Both the position numbers and the translations under genes were made by a program. A stretch of DNA of 64,000 nt from Solanum dulcamara. Taxonomy: Eukaryota; Streptophyta; Magnoliopsida; Solanales; Solanaceae. Positions 62,127 to 64,000 of the stretch are shown in pieces; within the stretch, counting starts at the first letter, position 1; the number at the start of each line of letters is the position of its first letter. The notes beneath the pieces are model-generated. The model had not been told where the DNA came from, made no database searches, and worked only from the letters and a program-made list of their open reading frames with translations. The stretch is from positions 12,179,256-12,243,255 of the forward strand of contig NC_077248.1 in assembly GCF_947179165.1 (NCBI RefSeq), in the 5' to 3' direction.

Positions 62127-63493
62127 TGTCACGATCTAAAATGGGTCATGAGTAGCATCCACACTTAACCTCCTAGGTGAGAGAATCAATGATACAAACC
62201 TCAACTTATATTAGCGATTCAATGTATAAAACACGAAAATATTGCGGAAGCTCAAACTTTATTAAAGTAAGAAATAACAATTCACTAGAGTCTGCTACAT
62301 AACATTCCCCAAAATCTGAAAGTCATCACTTCAAGGACATCTAATTCTAAAATACTAAGTCTGGAAATATCAAACACCAAAATAAATAAATAACATAATG
62401 TGTCCGAAAACTAAGGACCTCATGCCATGCCCGAGAGAATCCAACACGAGCTAGAAGGAATAACTCACCCTGGAACCTGATGCGCTGGACACTGGCTAGA
62501 GCTGAGGTCGAGTCGAAGTCGAAAGTCGATGGAACACTTGCTACACAAAATAAAACAAAGAAAAATACAAGTAGGAGTCAGTACAGGATAACATGTACTG
62601 AGTAGTTATCATCGACCGATTCGAAATAGAAATCAATATGCATAAAGTAGTAGCGGAAAATCAACCATAGCACTTAACAGGTGACAACCAACAAGATCAA
62701 GATCAAGTGACAACACAATGAACAATTACATAACCAGTCAACAATATTAAGATCACACATGAGGACTCAAGCATCTACATCAAGCTCTTTTGAGAAATGA
62801 GTTATTTGAGATTGGGTAGCATTAATTCATTCTAATTTGTTTTCCTCTAATATTACCATGCCGGAACGTGACACCCGATCCAATAATATCGTGTCGGAAT
62901 GTGACACCCTATCCAAATATACCGTGTCGGAATGTGACATCTGATCCAAATATACCGTGTCAGAACGTGACACCCGATCCAATAATACTATGTCAGAACG
63001 TGACATCCGATCCAAATATACCGTGTCGGAATGTGACATCCAATCCAAATATACCATGTCGCAATGTGACACCCGATCTAAATATACCGTGTCGAAATGT
63101 GACACCCGATCTAAATATACCGTGTCGAAATGTGACACTCGATCCAAATATAATTAATTTATCATTCTTTATTATCACACTTCACTTCATTAACAATATT
63201 TCATCAAGCTTTCTTTATTCAAGGCATCATCTTTGATAGGGCAAGTTCAAGATTATGGATTTCACGGTCTTGAAATTTCACACCAATCACAATAACATAT
63301 CAACCATTCAAACCACAACAATTGAATGCATAATAAACTTCACATATTACTCAATAACTATCAATCACAATTAAGAGTCTATCTATGATATAAAATAAAC
63401 CATAACCCACCTCAACCGAAGAACCGAAGTCTAGTAAGCTAATTCATCAATGCCTTTTCTTTCGTCAATGCCTCACGTTTCCAATCTATTAAG
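62127..63493 (+). mobile_element. LTR of a third family (TGTCACGATCT), 3' end not seen
   Basis: It begins TGTCACGATCTAAAATGGGT, a start I associate with long LTRs of solanaceous gypsy-type elements, and contains a 33-bp minisatellite typical of such LTRs. It is cut at 63494 by the start of another element, so its 3' end is not visible. Confidence 0.55.
62862..63151. repeat. 33-bp minisatellite, about nine units
   Basis: Units follow CCGTGTCGGAATGTGACACC then CGATCCAAATATA, 33 bp long, with sequence drift between units. Because 33 is a multiple of three and the units contain few stops, repetitive open frames appear on both strands; none is a gene. Confidence 0.92.
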
Positions 63494-64000
63494 TGTTGAC
63501 ACCCAATTTTGACCCTCCACAACATAAATTAGCTATTGAATTTCTTTGAATTTTTGAAATAATTTACTTTTATAAAAACAAAGATATTTTCATGTTATTC
63601 TTAACTATTCTTATTTTTTTTATAAATTTTAGTATAATATACATATTTCTGTATAACTGTATCTTTGATTACTATTTATGTAGTTATTCAAAAATCATCT
63701 CAAAAAGATTTCATTTTTAACTAAATACAATGTTAGTTAGGTTAGTTTAATTATAGTTTGCATTTTTGAAAATTTTAGTTTTTTCTAAAAAATAAAAAAT
63801 AAAAAATCTCCAATCTCCCACATCGAAAATTGTATGAAAATTTAAAGTTTTTGGAGCCTATATAAAGGCTCATATTTTTATTAAGAAGAGAGAAGAAGTG
63901 GAGGTTTTTTAGTCACCCCAAAGTTAGAAATTTTCTTAACTTGGCTAGGATTTTGGACTCTTGTCCCAACCTAAAAGTTATGAAAATTTCTAACTTTCAA
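63494..64000 (+). mobile_element. Start of a fourth LTR-type element, running off the window
   Basis: It begins TGTTGACACCCAATTTTGAC, a typical LTR start. It contains TCTCCCACATCGAAAATTG and a promoter-like GCCTATATAAAGGCTC near 63858-63873, followed by purine-rich leader-like sequence. The end lies beyond position 64000, so LTR size and internal region cannot be judged. Confidence 0.55.

Noticed and set aside
62957..63236. Repetitive open frames on both strands and a superficial CRISPR-like look
   Set aside because: They arise from a 33-bp head-to-tail minisatellite with no unique spacers, in a plant LTR.
1..64000. tRNA, rRNA or organelle-derived inserts
   Set aside because: No cloverleaf, rRNA core or chloroplast/mitochondrial gene sequence was recognised on either strand.

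Overview
This window is plant nuclear DNA, very probably from a Solanaceae species (Solanum-like). The evidence is four intron-containing type-1 non-specific lipid-transfer protein (nsLTP1) genes whose proteins read like solanaceous LTPs, very AT-rich intergenic DNA, and repeats typical of the family: hAT elements, Stowaway-like MITEs, a SINE tail, long solo LTRs and DUF1985/Ulp1-type pseudogenes. Nothing bacterial or organellar is visible.

The main structure is a recent direct tandem duplication of about 23 kb. Unit A is 1418-24439 and unit B is 24883-47676. They are separated by 443 bp of filler found in neither unit, which carries an exon-like piece of a peptidyl-tRNA hydrolase gene. Each unit holds, in order: a non-autonomous hAT element, a dead DUF1985/Ulp1-type gene with a solo LTR in its coding sequence, a Stowaway-like MITE, nsLTP gene a, a SINE fragment, a solo LTR of a second family, MITE-like sequence, nsLTP gene b, and two fold-back elements. 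The two LTP genes inside a unit are older paralogues. An LTP-like 3'UTR relic near position 500 suggests the array once extended further left.

The units have diverged in informative ways. The second-family solo LTR received an independent nested solo LTR in each unit, at different sites with different 5-bp target duplications. The LTR at 6002-8327 is a mosaic: its first 1.1 kb matches the nested LTR 9.7 kb away rather than its own duplicate, which points to gene conversion. The only coding differences seen between duplicated LTP genes are three G/A replacements, and two of them fall independently on codon 49.

The right third (47677-64000) is unique and transposon-rich. It holds the right arm of a fold-back element, an RTE-type LINE 3' fragment, a hAT 5' fragment, antisense and truncated LTRs, and a complete but inactive hAT element (53889-60197) with a perfect 8-bp target duplication. 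The hAT carries a broken transposase gene, an internal solo LTR, and a fragment resembling a GPI ethanolamine phosphate transferase. Two more LTR sequences follow, one with a 33-bp minisatellite and one running off the end. The only genes that look intact are the four LTPs: small secreted, disulphide-bonded lipid carriers that act in the cell wall or cuticle.
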